From: an uncultured Prevotellaceae bacterium
GTDB lineage: Bacteria; Bacteroidota; Bacteroidia; Bacteroidales; Muribaculaceae
Reading direction: 5' to 3'
NCBI GenBank assembly: GCA_900318255.1
Contig: ONJX01000007.1
Span: 1 to 64,000, forward strand
Length of the DNA stretch: 64,000 bases
Part shown: in pieces, positions 44,193 through 52,112 of the stretch
Position numbering within the stretch: the stretch's first letter is position 1
Layout of the letters: each line of letters begins with the position of its first letter
Notes under the pieces: model-generated
Database searches by the model: none
Told to the model about the DNA's origin: nothing
Seen by the model: the letters and a program-made list of their open reading frames with translations, nothing else
Translations under genes and position numbers: made by a program

Positions 44193-45437
44193 TTACTTCA
44201 CAATCACCTTTTTACCATTCTTGATGTAGATACCAGGAGTGGGATTAGTCACTGGCTGACCAAGCAGGTTGTAATAGGTGTTGTCGCCTGTCTCATCCAT
44301 GTTGATTTCATTGAGGCCAGTTGTGATTGGGGCTTCGGGTAGTTCAAGGGTCATGAGAGTGTAGTTTTGGAATGCCAGATTATCACTAGGTTTCATCTGC
44401 ATTGATATACCCGATGGTGAATCATCTTCAGGTTCCCATGCTTCTTTCAAGTGGGCAACAACCAGGATGCGATATTTTGCTGCCTCTTGCAGCTGGGTAT
44501 CGCCATCAATCCATGACATGTCAAGGTCACCGCTTTGTCCACGAGGTCCATTTGTGCCTCTATATCCACGCAACTTGGGTGAACCCTCATCGGTGAAATA
44601 GTAGCCCTCAACATAGAGCACCTCGCTAGTGCGTGGAGCAAATCTAACTGACAGTGGGTAATTCTTGATTTCCACATCCATCTCATCGCCTGCTTGTGGC
44701 ATAACACTAATAGTAAGCGTGGGATTTGTGCCCACGTTGCTGAGAGTCCCCACAAGGGTTCCGCCCTTGATTGATGGCATTGCGCTCACAGTGCCAAACA
44801 TTCCATTTCCAGCTTCCACCTCAAGCCAGTTGTCATTGCCGTCGGTGGTAAAAACGAGGTTTGGTTTACTTGCGCTTGCTACTATTGCAAGGTCATCAAG
44901 AATGGCGTAAGTCTTTCCATCCTCACCTGTTTCAAGCACGTTGGCAAGTGTCATACCGCATGTAACGTTGCACACAGTGTCGTTTAAATGATGGCTCACG
45001 TTGTTCTCATCACCCACTCGAATGTTGGTCAATGCAATCTCATGATAGCCAACAAAGGTTTCGCTTGCTGTAACAGAGAATGTAACTACTGGTCCACTGT
45101 TACCACTGATGGGACTCGACATCGTTATCATGCCCACACGGTAGTGATTCTCGGACGAGCCTGCGGGGTGAGAACCCTGTATGATGTGAGTTGATGTTCT
45201 CTCGGTAGCGTTAAAGATGGGGCGACCATTGCTGTCGGTCGCAATCTGCAACCCCTCGGGCAGGTCAATATCGCATTGTAGCGACTTATACACAATGCTG
45301 TTGTCGAGCAACAACCCCAGAGTCTTGGTCTCTCCGGGTTGGATTGTGAAATCCTCAATGCTAACAGCATCGGCAAGTGCCACAAGGCTCACAAATCCCA
45401 TTGCCATTGTAAATAATATTTTTCTGATTGTGTTCAT
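44193..45437 (-). CDS. secreted protein with cohesin-like domain and T9SS-type tail
   Basis: The 414-residue product has a signal peptide (to about Ala24) and a cohesin-like domain (about 25-160: VSIEDFTIQPGETKTLGLLL, LPEGLQI). A middle beta region follows, then the C-terminal tail YYNLLGQPVTNPTPGIYIKNGKKVIVK, read in two parts as NLLGQPV and GIYIKNGKKV. The tail predicts T9SS surface sorting. It is the last gene of a three-gene operon (24 nt from the gene upstream) whose middle member ends in a dockerin-like loop, so a cohesin-dockerin contact between the two is conceivable but untested. Confidence 0.75.
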   Translation of the reverse strand: MNTIRKILFTMAMGFVSLVALADAVSIEDFTIQPGETKTLGLLLDNSIVYKSLQCDIDLPEGLQIATDSNGRPIFNATERTSTHIIQGSHPAGSSENHYRVGMITMSSPISGNSGPVVTFSVTASETFVGYHEIALTNIRVGDENNVSHHLNDTVCNVTCGMTLANVLETGEDGKTYAILDDLAIVASASKPNLVFTTDGNDNWLEVEAGNGMFGTVSAMPSIKGGTLVGTLSNVGTNPTLTISVMPQAGDEMDVEIKNYPLSVRFAPRTSEVLYVEGYYFTDEGSPKLRGYRGTNGPRGQSGDLDMSWIDGDTQLQEAAKYRILVVAHLKEAWEPEDDSPSGISMQMKPSDNLAFQNYTLMTLELPEAPITTGLNEINMDETGDNTYYNLLGQPVTNPTPGIYIKNGKKVIVK

Positions 45438-45461
45438 TATTTTCTTCTTTTTGGCAAATTA

Positions 45462-46595
45462 TTAATTAGCGTTGAGCACATATTCCATCAAGTCTTGAGC
45501 ATCAACGATGTCGACGTCGCCATCCTCGTTGTAGTCGCCTTTCTTATGGTTTGCGACAAACTGCAAGTCCTCGTTGTCGAGTGTGATGCTCGTGCCAGCC
45601 TTAGTTGTTATTTTCACGTTCTGAAAGGCCACATTGTAGTAATCACTCTTGGTGGTGCTGAGTTCAATAGACGCAATTTGTCCCTTACCTGATGCCAACT
45701 CGCCTGTAGCCACCACATGCACTGTCCCATCCTCAATGTCGGTTGTGGAAATATTTAATTCACTACCACGCCCTGCTGAGATAAAAGGATTTTCACCAAC
45801 TAATGTAACATCGGCAGGCAACACTACGTCAAACTCTAACGATGCCACATCGTTCTTGTTATCAAGCATAATGGGCAAAGTAAAGTTGCTGTGAGTATTA
45901 ACTATTGCACTCTTTTGGGAAAAGTTGAAGCTAGTAACAGATACCTGCATATCAGCCACATTTCCAAGTTCCTCTAAACCTATAATTTGATCTACGTTGC
46001 CCCAACCATAAGTATATTTATATGTTCTTTCAGCACCTATTGGGACGTATACAACAAGTTCATTATCTCTGAATGGAAATAAAGGAACAGATCCATTATT
46101 GGTAAAAATTGTACATGGTAAAGGTATATCATCTTTGCAATATATTATCTTTATCCCTCTCCATGGAGATGTATCACTGCTCGAGCTAGCACCAGCTTGT
46201 CTTAACCTTACACCTTTACCAATTGTCAATTTATTAATAGTAAAGAATTGAACGGCATTCAGATTGCCTGCTTCTGCTGGTGAAATCAAATTAACACTGT
46301 CTTCAATTTCAACTTCATCTATAGTAGTTGTACATCTGTCATCACCATTATAGTGATAAAACTTATAAGCTCTAATCCCATTCACTTTATAAGTTTCACC
46401 ATTGTATGTTATGCTTTTGGGGATTGTTGCTTTTGTCAATCCTGTAACAAAACAATTTAGAGTCGCTGTTTTTTGAGTAGTATTAAGAGCATATACCATA
46501 CTATCAATTTTAATTTCAGTAAGCCAATCATCTGCTCTCACACTAGTTTGTTCAAAGACTATAAGCAGTACAAATAATAAAAATATCTTTTTCAT
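45462..46595 (-). CDS. secreted protein with BspA-like N-part, cohesin-like domain and one dockerin-like loop
   Basis: The 377-residue product has a signal peptide (MKKIFLLFVLLIVFEQTSVRA). Its LRR_5-related N-part includes YKVNGIRAYKFYHY and FTINKLTIGKGV. A cohesin-like part follows (about 215-345: FTLPIMLDNKNDVASLEFDV), and the protein ends in a single calcium-loop-like segment GDYNEDGDVDIVDAQDL. Most dockerins have two such loops; this one has one. The N-terminal half is AT-rich compared with most genes here. It is the middle gene of the operon. Confidence 0.75.
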   Translation of the reverse strand: MKKIFLLFVLLIVFEQTSVRADDWLTEIKIDSMVYALNTTQKTATLNCFVTGLTKATIPKSITYNGETYKVNGIRAYKFYHYNGDDRCTTTIDEVEIEDSVNLISPAEAGNLNAVQFFTINKLTIGKGVRLRQAGASSSSDTSPWRGIKIIYCKDDIPLPCTIFTNNGSVPLFPFRDNELVVYVPIGAERTYKYTYGWGNVDQIIGLEELGNVADMQVSVTSFNFSQKSAIVNTHSNFTLPIMLDNKNDVASLEFDVVLPADVTLVGENPFISAGRGSELNISTTDIEDGTVHVVATGELASGKGQIASIELSTTKSDYYNVAFQNVKITTKAGTSITLDNEDLQFVANHKKGDYNEDGDVDIVDAQDLMEYVLNAN

Positions 46596-46620
46596 AATTC
46601 ATTGATTTTTAATTAAATAT

Positions 46621-46974
46621 TCAATTATTTATTTTTTCTTTTGCCAAAAAATTCGGAAGACTTATTCCTTTTTCCAAAAGTTTAGAATAAGTAATGTCTT
46701 TACAGCATTCTTTTGTTTCAGGATTCCAGTGAATACTTGAAACAAAACCATAAGCCATAGAACAATCAATAAATTTTTCAAAATCAATAGCATCACTTTT
46801 GAATTCTTGAACAAGTGCGGCAAAATGATTTTGTACCGTTTCATCTAGAATAAGGTTAGATTTATTCTCAGACATTAGTGAAAAAAGTCCTTCAATAAAT
46901 GCAATCAACCTTTTCTCATTTTTCTCATTAGTTAAATGGTCATCTATATCCATAATGCATTGTTTTTTTTTCAT
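46621..46974 (-). CDS. hypothetical AT-rich protein, 117 residues
   Basis: I do not recognise this protein. It has no signal peptide, is mostly helical by composition (LIAFIEGLFSLMSENKSNLI), and has a short Cys-containing segment (HWNPETKECCKDI). AT-rich codon use differs from the surrounding GC-rich genes and suggests transfer. The start may be the ATG at 46953 (MDIDDHL) rather than 46974. It is the first gene after a highly structured leader and lies 25 nt upstream of the next secreted-protein gene. Confidence 0.6.
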   Translation of the reverse strand: MKKKQCIMDIDDHLTNEKNEKRLIAFIEGLFSLMSENKSNLILDETVQNHFAALVQEFKSDAIDFEKFIDCSMAYGFVSSIHWNPETKECCKDITYSKLLEKGISLPNFLAKEKINN

Positions 46975-47007
46975 CCGCAGCCTTATGATGATATTACACT
47001 ACACAAA

Positions 47008-47188
47008 GAAAGCGTAGACTGCTATGCCACGCTTTGCTAATTGATGGTCGTAGGAAAAACCGTGAACGCAAAAAGGTGATATAGGACAGTCCACGCCTAT
47101 AGAGCGTGAAACCGTCGTGCCTTTTCTCTTGCGTTCTAAATGAAAATTTCCTACGTTCTCAATTAGCAAGAATCAGCATAACGCTTTC
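47008..47188 (-). ncRNA. 181-bp nested inverted repeat, candidate structured leader or small RNA
   Basis: Six arm pairs are nested in order: GAAAGCGT (47008-47015) with 47181-47188; GCTAATTGA (47036-47044) with 47159-47167; CGTAGGAAA (47049-47057) with 47147-47155; GAACGCAA (47064-47071) with 47129-47136; AAAAGG with CCTTTT (47120-47125); CACGC (47092-47096) with GCGTG (47104-47108). All are exact matches, so selection for a rod-like fold is likely. Transcription from the -7 box at 47241-47248 would run through it toward 46974. Family unknown. Confidence 0.6.
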
Positions 47189-47240
47189 AAAAAATATTCA
47201 ACCAAGAGCTGGTCTCTACCAGATTGCTTGAATCAATGCG

Positions 47241-47248
47241 CAAAGTTA
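47241..47248 (-). promoter_or_regulatory. -7 box upstream of the nested hairpin
   Basis: CAAAGTTA reads TAACTTTG on the minus strand. Just downstream, ATTCAA/TTGAAT enclosing CTGGT-AGAG-ACCAG and followed by ATTTTTT (about 47190-47233) forms a hairpin with a U-tract that could act as an early terminator. Confidence 0.5.
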
Positions 47249-47298
47249 CTAAAAAAAATTATTTAATGCGACATTGTCTCCTGATTATTGTCTAATAA

Positions 47299-48681
47299 TT
47301 ACAATAATTTCTCGAGTTTGGGCAAAAATACCGAGTCACTAATCGAATTGCTGCTGATGTCTTGCTGAAGAAACATGCTATAATAGATGGGCATGTAGGT
47401 AACCCCTTTTTTTGTGTAGATGAGTCGCTCGTTAGAGAAGACAATAGCTCGCTTTATTCCATACTCAGCGTTATTGACAAAACTGCTTAATGCACTATGC
47501 TGCGTGTAGTCTTTACCGCTTTTTACTTCAACAGGCAACACTTGCAGCGAGTTGTAGTCATCAATGAGGAAGTCAACCTCGCCACGCTTTTTGTTGTCGT
47601 AGTAATGCAGCTTGAAGCCATGAGCGTTCAGTTCCTGTGCCACGACTGCCTCATACACGTTGCCAAGGTTTATACTTCTGTTGTCTTGCAGCACAGCACT
47701 AACATTCAATCCATATAGCAAATAAGTCATCAATCCCACATCGTTGAGGTAGAGCTTTATTAGTCTTTTCTGTTCCGATTCAATAAGCGGAAACTTAGGA
47801 TTGGAGATAGCAGTCACCTCAAGAGCTATACCAGAATTGGTGAGATATTCAAACTCGCTTGCATAGTCGGCAAAATATTTACCTTTTTTACTTTCAATGT
47901 CTTTATAAATAATTCTTGTTTTCTTGTTCTCTAAAGTACTTGGGATGAAATCGTAAATTCGTCTTATCTGTAACTTGTGCTCGTTGTCATATTGCGACGA
48001 GTCTATGCGGTAGAGCTCGTATGTTTCCTTGTGCACCTTTCTCACACGCGTCATGTTACTATCTTCGAGAAATCTGTTAATAGCCTCGGGCAAGCCTCCA
48101 ATCAAGAGGTAATACTTAAATCTCTTTAGCATGATGTCATGCATGGCTTCATCAAGAGGCTCAAGATTTACAAAGTGGGACTTGATGTTGCTAATAAATT
48201 CTTTTCCCATGCCCGTAGCCCACAAGAATTCCTCAAAATCGAGAGGGTGCATCTGTGCCATCTCTATGCTTCCAATAGGCACCGAAGGCGTCTGTGACAG
48301 TGCCACCCCCAGTTGTGAGCCACTTGCTATAAAGCGGTATTTATTTTCTTGATTAAGAAATTTTAGAAGGGTGAGGAGATTAGGGTAACTTTGAATCTCA
48401 TCAAGAAAAATTAAAGTGTCATTATTGTCGCCAAGAGGCTTATTATAGAAATTGCTCAACACCATATACAAATCCTTGGTGCTCTTCACTGTCGAGAATA
48501 TACGCTCTCCTTCAAGGTCTTCTTTAAGATTGATTTCCACAAAATGCTTATACAGTTTCTGGCCTACATGACGAATGATGAAAGACTTACCAATCTGCCT
48601 GGCGCCATTCACTAACAGAATCTTGTTCCGCTCATTCTGGAGGAAGTTCTCGATATAGGTTGCAAATTTTCTTTCTAACAT
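47299..48681 (-). CDS. AAA family ATPase with C-terminal DUF4143 (copy B)
   Basis: The 460-residue protein has Walker A GARQIGKS (26-33), Walker B LIFLDEIQ and the LDFEEFLWATG motif. The DUF4143 nuclease-like end carries EVDFLID and PVEVKSG. It shares the layout of copy A but is clearly divergent in sequence. I chose the ATG at 48681, because the -7 box TAACTTTG (48713-48706) lies between it and the longer frame start at 48708. Six direct repeats of 33-bp period lie directly upstream, and AT-rich codon use suggests an accessory gene. Confidence 0.85.
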   Translation of the reverse strand: MLERKFATYIENFLQNERNKILLVNGARQIGKSFIIRHVGQKLYKHFVEINLKEDLEGERIFSTVKSTKDLYMVLSNFYNKPLGDNNDTLIFLDEIQSYPNLLTLLKFLNQENKYRFIASGSQLGVALSQTPSVPIGSIEMAQMHPLDFEEFLWATGMGKEFISNIKSHFVNLEPLDEAMHDIMLKRFKYYLLIGGLPEAINRFLEDSNMTRVRKVHKETYELYRIDSSQYDNEHKLQIRRIYDFIPSTLENKKTRIIYKDIESKKGKYFADYASEFEYLTNSGIALEVTAISNPKFPLIESEQKRLIKLYLNDVGLMTYLLYGLNVSAVLQDNRSINLGNVYEAVVAQELNAHGFKLHYYDNKKRGEVDFLIDDYNSLQVLPVEVKSGKDYTQHSALSSFVNNAEYGIKRAIVFSNERLIYTKKGVTYMPIYYSMFLQQDISSNSISDSVFLPKLEKLL

Positions 48682-48705
48682 AACAACATTTTTATCGTTT
48701 GCATG

Positions 48706-48713
48706 CAAAGTTA
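48706..48713 (-). promoter_or_regulatory. -7 box of ATPase copy B
   Basis: CAAAGTTA (plus strand) reads TAACTTTG toward the gene and leaves a leader of about 20 nt. The phased repeat array begins about 30 bp upstream. Confidence 0.6.
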
Positions 48714-48743
48714 CAGATATTTAGTGATATAAGCAAGAAAAAA

Positions 48744-48921
48744 GTGACTTATTCCACTTTTTTTGACATAAAAAAGGTGACTTATTCCGTTTTTTAGCCC
48801 TCAAAAAAGGTGACTTATTCCACTTTTTTTGACATAAAAAAGGTGACTTATTCCGTTTTTTAGCCCTCAAAAAAGGTGACTTATTCTATTTTTTAACTCT
48901 CAAAAAAGGTGACTTATTCCG
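48744..48921. repeat. six direct repeats at exact 33-bp period
   Basis: GTGACTTATTC starts at 48744, 48777, 48810, 48843, 48876 and 48909, each preceded by an A-tract. The intervening 20 bp alternate between two forms (containing TTTTTTGACAT or TTTTAGCCCTC). The array is immediately upstream of the promoter of ATPase copy B. The period is close to three helical turns, as in a cooperative binding array. Confidence 0.9.
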
Positions 48922-48962
48922 TCAGTTATTTATAAGATGGAAGACTGATAGAAAACAAAATT

Positions 48963-49076
48963 GTTGGAAAAATACAAAAGACATCTATAAATCGGGTTGG
49001 AAAAGTGTAAATTTTCTTTGAAAATCGGTTGGAAAAGTGTAAATTTTATTTGAAAATCGGTTGGAAAAGTGTAATA
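48963..49076. repeat. second direct-repeat array at exact 32-bp period
   Basis: GGTTGGAAAAGTGTAA starts at 48995, 49027 and 49059, with a degenerate copy (TGTTGGAAAAATAC) starting at 48962-48963, also 32 bp before. Units end in AAATTTTNTTTGAAAATC. The last unit runs into the miaA promoter. The sequence is unrelated to the 33-bp array but has the same style (TGGAA...GTG...TTTT). Confidence 0.85.
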
Positions 49077-49083
49077 AAATAAT

Positions 49084-49091
49084 TATTTTTG
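49084..49091 (+). promoter_or_regulatory. -7 box of miaA, fused to the 32-bp array
   Basis: TATTTTTG ends 39 nt before the miaA ATG. Its -33 position falls inside the last 32-bp repeat unit. Confidence 0.6.
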
Positions 49092-49130
49092 CACTATTAA
49101 GAAGGGTAAATAACTCAGTTTCAACTCTAA

Positions 49131-50021
49131 ATGCACAACAACACGTTAATAGTAATCACTGGCCCCACTGGAGTGGGAAAAACGGCGGCTGCCATCGAGG
49201 TGGCGCGGCGGCTGGGCTGCGACATCATCAATGCCGACTCGCGGCAGGTGTTCCGAGGCATCCCCATAGGCACCGCAGCGCCCACGCCCGAGGAGCAAGC
49301 CCTCGTCAAGCATCATTTCGTGCAATTCAAGGAGCTTGACGAGTATTACAGCGCGGCACAGTTTGAGGCCGACGTCATGGCGCTGCTGCCAGAGCTGTGG
49401 ACGAAGGGCGACCATGTGGTGATGTGCGGTGGCTCAATGATGTATGTCGATGCTGTGTGCCGGGGCATAGACCCTATCCCCGACATCAGCCCCGAGGTGC
49501 GACAGGCAGTGAAGCAGCAGTGGCAAGAGCAGGGCCTGGAGCCGCTGCTTGGCGAGCTCAAGCGCCTCGACCCAGCATATTATGAGCAAGTGGATAAGCT
49601 CAACCCCAAGCGCGTGATACATGCCATCGAGGTGTGCCGGCAGGCGGGTGTCCCCTACTCCTCGCTGCGCACAGGCCGCGTGAAGCCACGCCCCTTCAAT
49701 ATCGTCAAGATGAGCCTGAACATAGAGCGCGCAAAGCTCTTCGACCGCATCAACCGCCGCGTCGATGCCATGATGGAGCAAGGCCTGGAGCAAGAGGCGC
49801 GCAGCGTCTATCACCTGCGACACCTCAACTCGCTCAACACCGTGGGCTACAAGGAGATGTTTGCCCATTTTGACGGCACTATGGACCGCCACACCGCCAT
49901 CGAGCGCATCAAGAAGAACACCCGCGTCTATGCCAAGAAACAACTCACCTGGCTACAGCGCGACACCGCCATCACCTGGTGCACACCCAATGAATGTCTA
50001 CACACAGTAAAAGACTACTAA
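49131..50021 (+). CDS. miaA: tRNA dimethylallyltransferase
   Basis: The 296-residue enzyme adds a dimethylallyl group to A37 of tRNAs that read UNN codons. The P-loop GPTGVGKT is at 11-18, followed by INADSRQVFRGIPIGTAAPT, GGSMMYVDAVCRGID and LNPKRVIHAIEV, all family hallmarks. The C-terminal NTVGYKEM and KKNTRVYAKKQLTWLQRD are the tRNA-binding end. Full length. The promoter is embedded in the 32-bp repeat array upstream. Confidence 0.95.
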   Translation: MHNNTLIVITGPTGVGKTAAAIEVARRLGCDIINADSRQVFRGIPIGTAAPTPEEQALVKHHFVQFKELDEYYSAAQFEADVMALLPELWTKGDHVVMCGGSMMYVDAVCRGIDPIPDISPEVRQAVKQQWQEQGLEPLLGELKRLDPAYYEQVDKLNPKRVIHAIEVCRQAGVPYSSLRTGRVKPRPFNIVKMSLNIERAKLFDRINRRVDAMMEQGLEQEARSVYHLRHLNSLNTVGYKEMFAHFDGTMDRHTAIERIKKNTRVYAKKQLTWLQRDTAITWCTPNECLHTVKDY

Positions 50022-50031
50022 AAGAGCCAAT

Positions 50032-50093
50032 AATCCAAAAAAGTTATGATTTTTGTGGAATCAATTCCATAAATTTAATGACTTTTTTGGATT
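50032..50093. promoter_or_regulatory. nested inverted repeats over the -33 of ATPase copy C
   Basis: AATCCAAAAAAGT (50032-50044) is the exact reverse complement of ACTTTTTTGGATT (50081-50093). An inner TGGAAT-CA-ATTCCA palindrome is at 50056-50069. The right arm contains the -33 TTTG (50086-50089), so a bound protein or cruciform would block the promoter. Confidence 0.65.
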
Positions 50094-50117
50094 ATATGAA
50101 AATTTATGTTACCTTTG
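50086..50117 (+). promoter_or_regulatory. promoter of ATPase copy C, adjoining its ATG
   Basis: TTTG (50086-50089) and TACCTTTG (50110-50117) are exactly 20 nt apart. CGAC and the ATG at 50122 follow, so the predicted mRNA has almost no leader. Confidence 0.65.
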
Positions 50118-50121
50118 CGAC

Positions 50122-51246
50122 ATGATAAATCGTATTTTAGAAAATAATATTGCCCATCGTCTTAACAAGGGTAAAGCGATAATTGTGATGGGAGCAAGGC
50201 AGGTTGGCAAAACAACTTTGCTTAATAAAATATTTGAATCCCCAAAAAACAATATCTTTTGGCTCAATGGTGACAACAGCGACACTTTAGCTCTATTCAA
50301 CAACTTCAATGCCTCACGATTTAAAGCATTGATTGGCAACACCAAAACTTTAATCCTTGACGAAGCCCAAAGAATTAGTGATATCGGCATTAAATTAAAA
50401 CAAATTATAGACCAAATACCTTGTCTACAAGTTGTAGCAACGGGAAGCTCGTCGTTTGACCTCGCAAATAAGATTAATGAACCGTTGACAGGACGCAAGT
50501 GGGAATACACACTATTTCCATTATCATTTAATGAGTTAGCACAACATACCAATATTCTTGAAGAAAAACGTTTGCTTCATCATCGACTCATTTATGGGAG
50601 CTATCCTGATGTGATTAACAATTTAGGGGATGAGCAGAAAGCATTGACCGAGATAACCAATAGTTATCTCTACAAAGATATTATGGACTACGAAGGCATT
50701 CACAAAGCTGATAAATTAGTTAATCTTATTCAAGCACTTGCCTATCAAATTGGCTCAGAAGTATCACTTACCGAATTAGCACAGCTTATTGGATTAGATG
50801 TAAAAACAATAGATAAATATATCACAATCCTTGAGCAAGCTTACATTATTTTCAGATTACGGTCTTTCAACCGGAATATGCGTAATGAACTAAAAAACAG
50901 TCGCAAGATTTACTTCTATGATAATGGCATCAGGAATGCAGTAATTCGCAATTTTGCTCCAGCCGAAATGCGTGGTGATATTGGATCTCTGTTTGAGAAC
51001 TATTTTATCTCTGAAAGGATAAAGCAAAAAGAATATACTGATGACTATTCACTATCTTGGTTCTGGAGAACAAAATCCCAACAAGAGATTGACTACATCG
51101 AGGAGAAAGATGGCACGATTAAAGCCTTCGAAATAAAATGGAACCCTAATCGCAAGGCAAAATTGCCTCTATCATTCAAAAATGCTTATCAAAATGTGGA
51201 GTTCCATGTAATCAACCGTGACAACTTTTATGAATTTCTAATTTAG
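50122..51246 (+). CDS. AAA family ATPase with C-terminal DUF4143 (copy C)
   Basis: The 374-residue protein belongs to a shorter branch than copies A and B: Walker A GARQVGKT (24-31), Walker B LILDEAQRI, a HTH-like segment SLTELAQLIGLDVKTIDKYI, and DUF4143 with QQEIDYIEE and FEIKWNP. The frame is open upstream to 50053, but the family start MINRILENN and the promoter place the ATG at 50122. Its stop codon TAG is formed at the junction with an inserted 177-bp element, so the original last residues may have been replaced; the protein still ends at a normal length. Confidence 0.85.
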   Translation: MINRILENNIAHRLNKGKAIIVMGARQVGKTTLLNKIFESPKNNIFWLNGDNSDTLALFNNFNASRFKALIGNTKTLILDEAQRISDIGIKLKQIIDQIPCLQVVATGSSSFDLANKINEPLTGRKWEYTLFPLSFNELAQHTNILEEKRLLHHRLIYGSYPDVINNLGDEQKALTEITNSYLYKDIMDYEGIHKADKLVNLIQALAYQIGSEVSLTELAQLIGLDVKTIDKYITILEQAYIIFRLRSFNRNMRNELKNSRKIYFYDNGIRNAVIRNFAPAEMRGDIGSLFENYFISERIKQKEYTDDYSLSWFWRTKSQQEIDYIEEKDGTIKAFEIKWNPNRKAKLPLSFKNAYQNVEFHVINRDNFYEFLI

Positions 51247-51424
51247 GTGGGTTCTATAAATTAATTGAGATGGATTTTGAATTTATGTCGAGCAGGTTTT
51301 TATTCAAAGTTGAAGAATAGTAGCGGACTACATTTCAAGACTTTAAATAAAAAGATGCCGACAGAAAACAAAATACAACCAAAACATTATTTACTTTTTT
51401 CTTAATTTATAGAACCCACCTTTA
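51242..51424. mobile_element. MITE with 20-bp perfect terminal inverted repeats
   Basis: AGGTGGGTTCTATAAATTAA (51245-51264) is the exact reverse complement of 51402-51421. Taking the ends as GGTGGG and CCCACC, TTTA occurs on both sides (51242-51245 and 51421-51424), fitting a 4-bp target duplication (or 3-bp TTA). The 137-bp interior has no open frame. The ends recall IS5-group elements, which is a guess. It sits between an ATPase gene, whose stop it supplies, and recX. Confidence 0.8.
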
Positions 51425-51433
51425 ACGTTTCCT

Positions 51434-51910
51434 ATGCCACGCAAACCCATAACTCCCGACAACGCCTTCCTGCGGCTCGCCACGCTGTGTGCACGCAGCG
51501 AGCAGGCCGAGGGCGACCTGCGCCGCAAGCTCCACGACTGGGCATTACAGCCTAGCGATGCCGATGCCATCATCGACCGCCTCAAGCACGAGCGGTACCT
51601 CGACAACGAGCGCTACGCCCGCGCCTACTGCCGCGACAAGCTGCGCTTCAACGGCTGGGGACGCATCAAAATCGGCTACATGCTGCGGGGCAAGGGCATT
51701 GAGCAGGAACACATCGATGCCGCCTTAGCCGAAATCAACGACGAGCAATATGCCGCCATCCTCGACGACGCCCTCACCGCCAAAGCCAAGACCCTGAGCG
51801 GCAAGCCCGCAGAGCAGATGCGAGCCGCGCTGCTGCGCTTTGCCAGCTCACGAGGCTTCGAGCCAAGCCTCATCTACCGCGCCCTGGAGCGCCTCACCTC
51901 CACCGAATGA
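51434..51910 (+). CDS. recX: regulatory protein RecX
   Basis: The 158-residue all-helical protein has the repeating three-helix RecX pattern: ARSEQAEGDLRRKLHDW, DAIIDRLKHERYLDNERYARAYCRDKLRFNGWG and RIKIGYMLRGKGIEQEHIDAAL. RecX modulates RecA filaments. The MITE ends 13 nt before the ATG and must have replaced its natural upstream region. recA is not in the window. Confidence 0.88.
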   Translation: MPRKPITPDNAFLRLATLCARSEQAEGDLRRKLHDWALQPSDADAIIDRLKHERYLDNERYARAYCRDKLRFNGWGRIKIGYMLRGKGIEQEHIDAALAEINDEQYAAILDDALTAKAKTLSGKPAEQMRAALLRFASSRGFEPSLIYRALERLTSTE

Positions 51911-52112
51911 CGGTAGCAATAATATATATTGTTTTTGTTGTTATTCAGTTATGATTGTTGTTTTATATAATTGCGACTAAGGTACACACAAAACACCCAA
52001 AGAAGACAAATCCAATAAACTCAATATCAATAAAATAGAATTCGCTGTAATTCGTTTAATTCGTGTGCTTTCACTTTTTAAAGTAGATTCAGTTATAACT
52101 TTTCCCGAGCCA

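Noticed and set aside
47008..47188. Integron attC site
   Set aside because: The nested arms are imperfectly similar in form, but no RYYYAAC/GTTRRRY core sites or integrase were seen.
48744..49076. CRISPR array
   Set aside because: Repeats are short and the 20-bp intervals are themselves repeated, not unique spacers; no cas gene is nearby.
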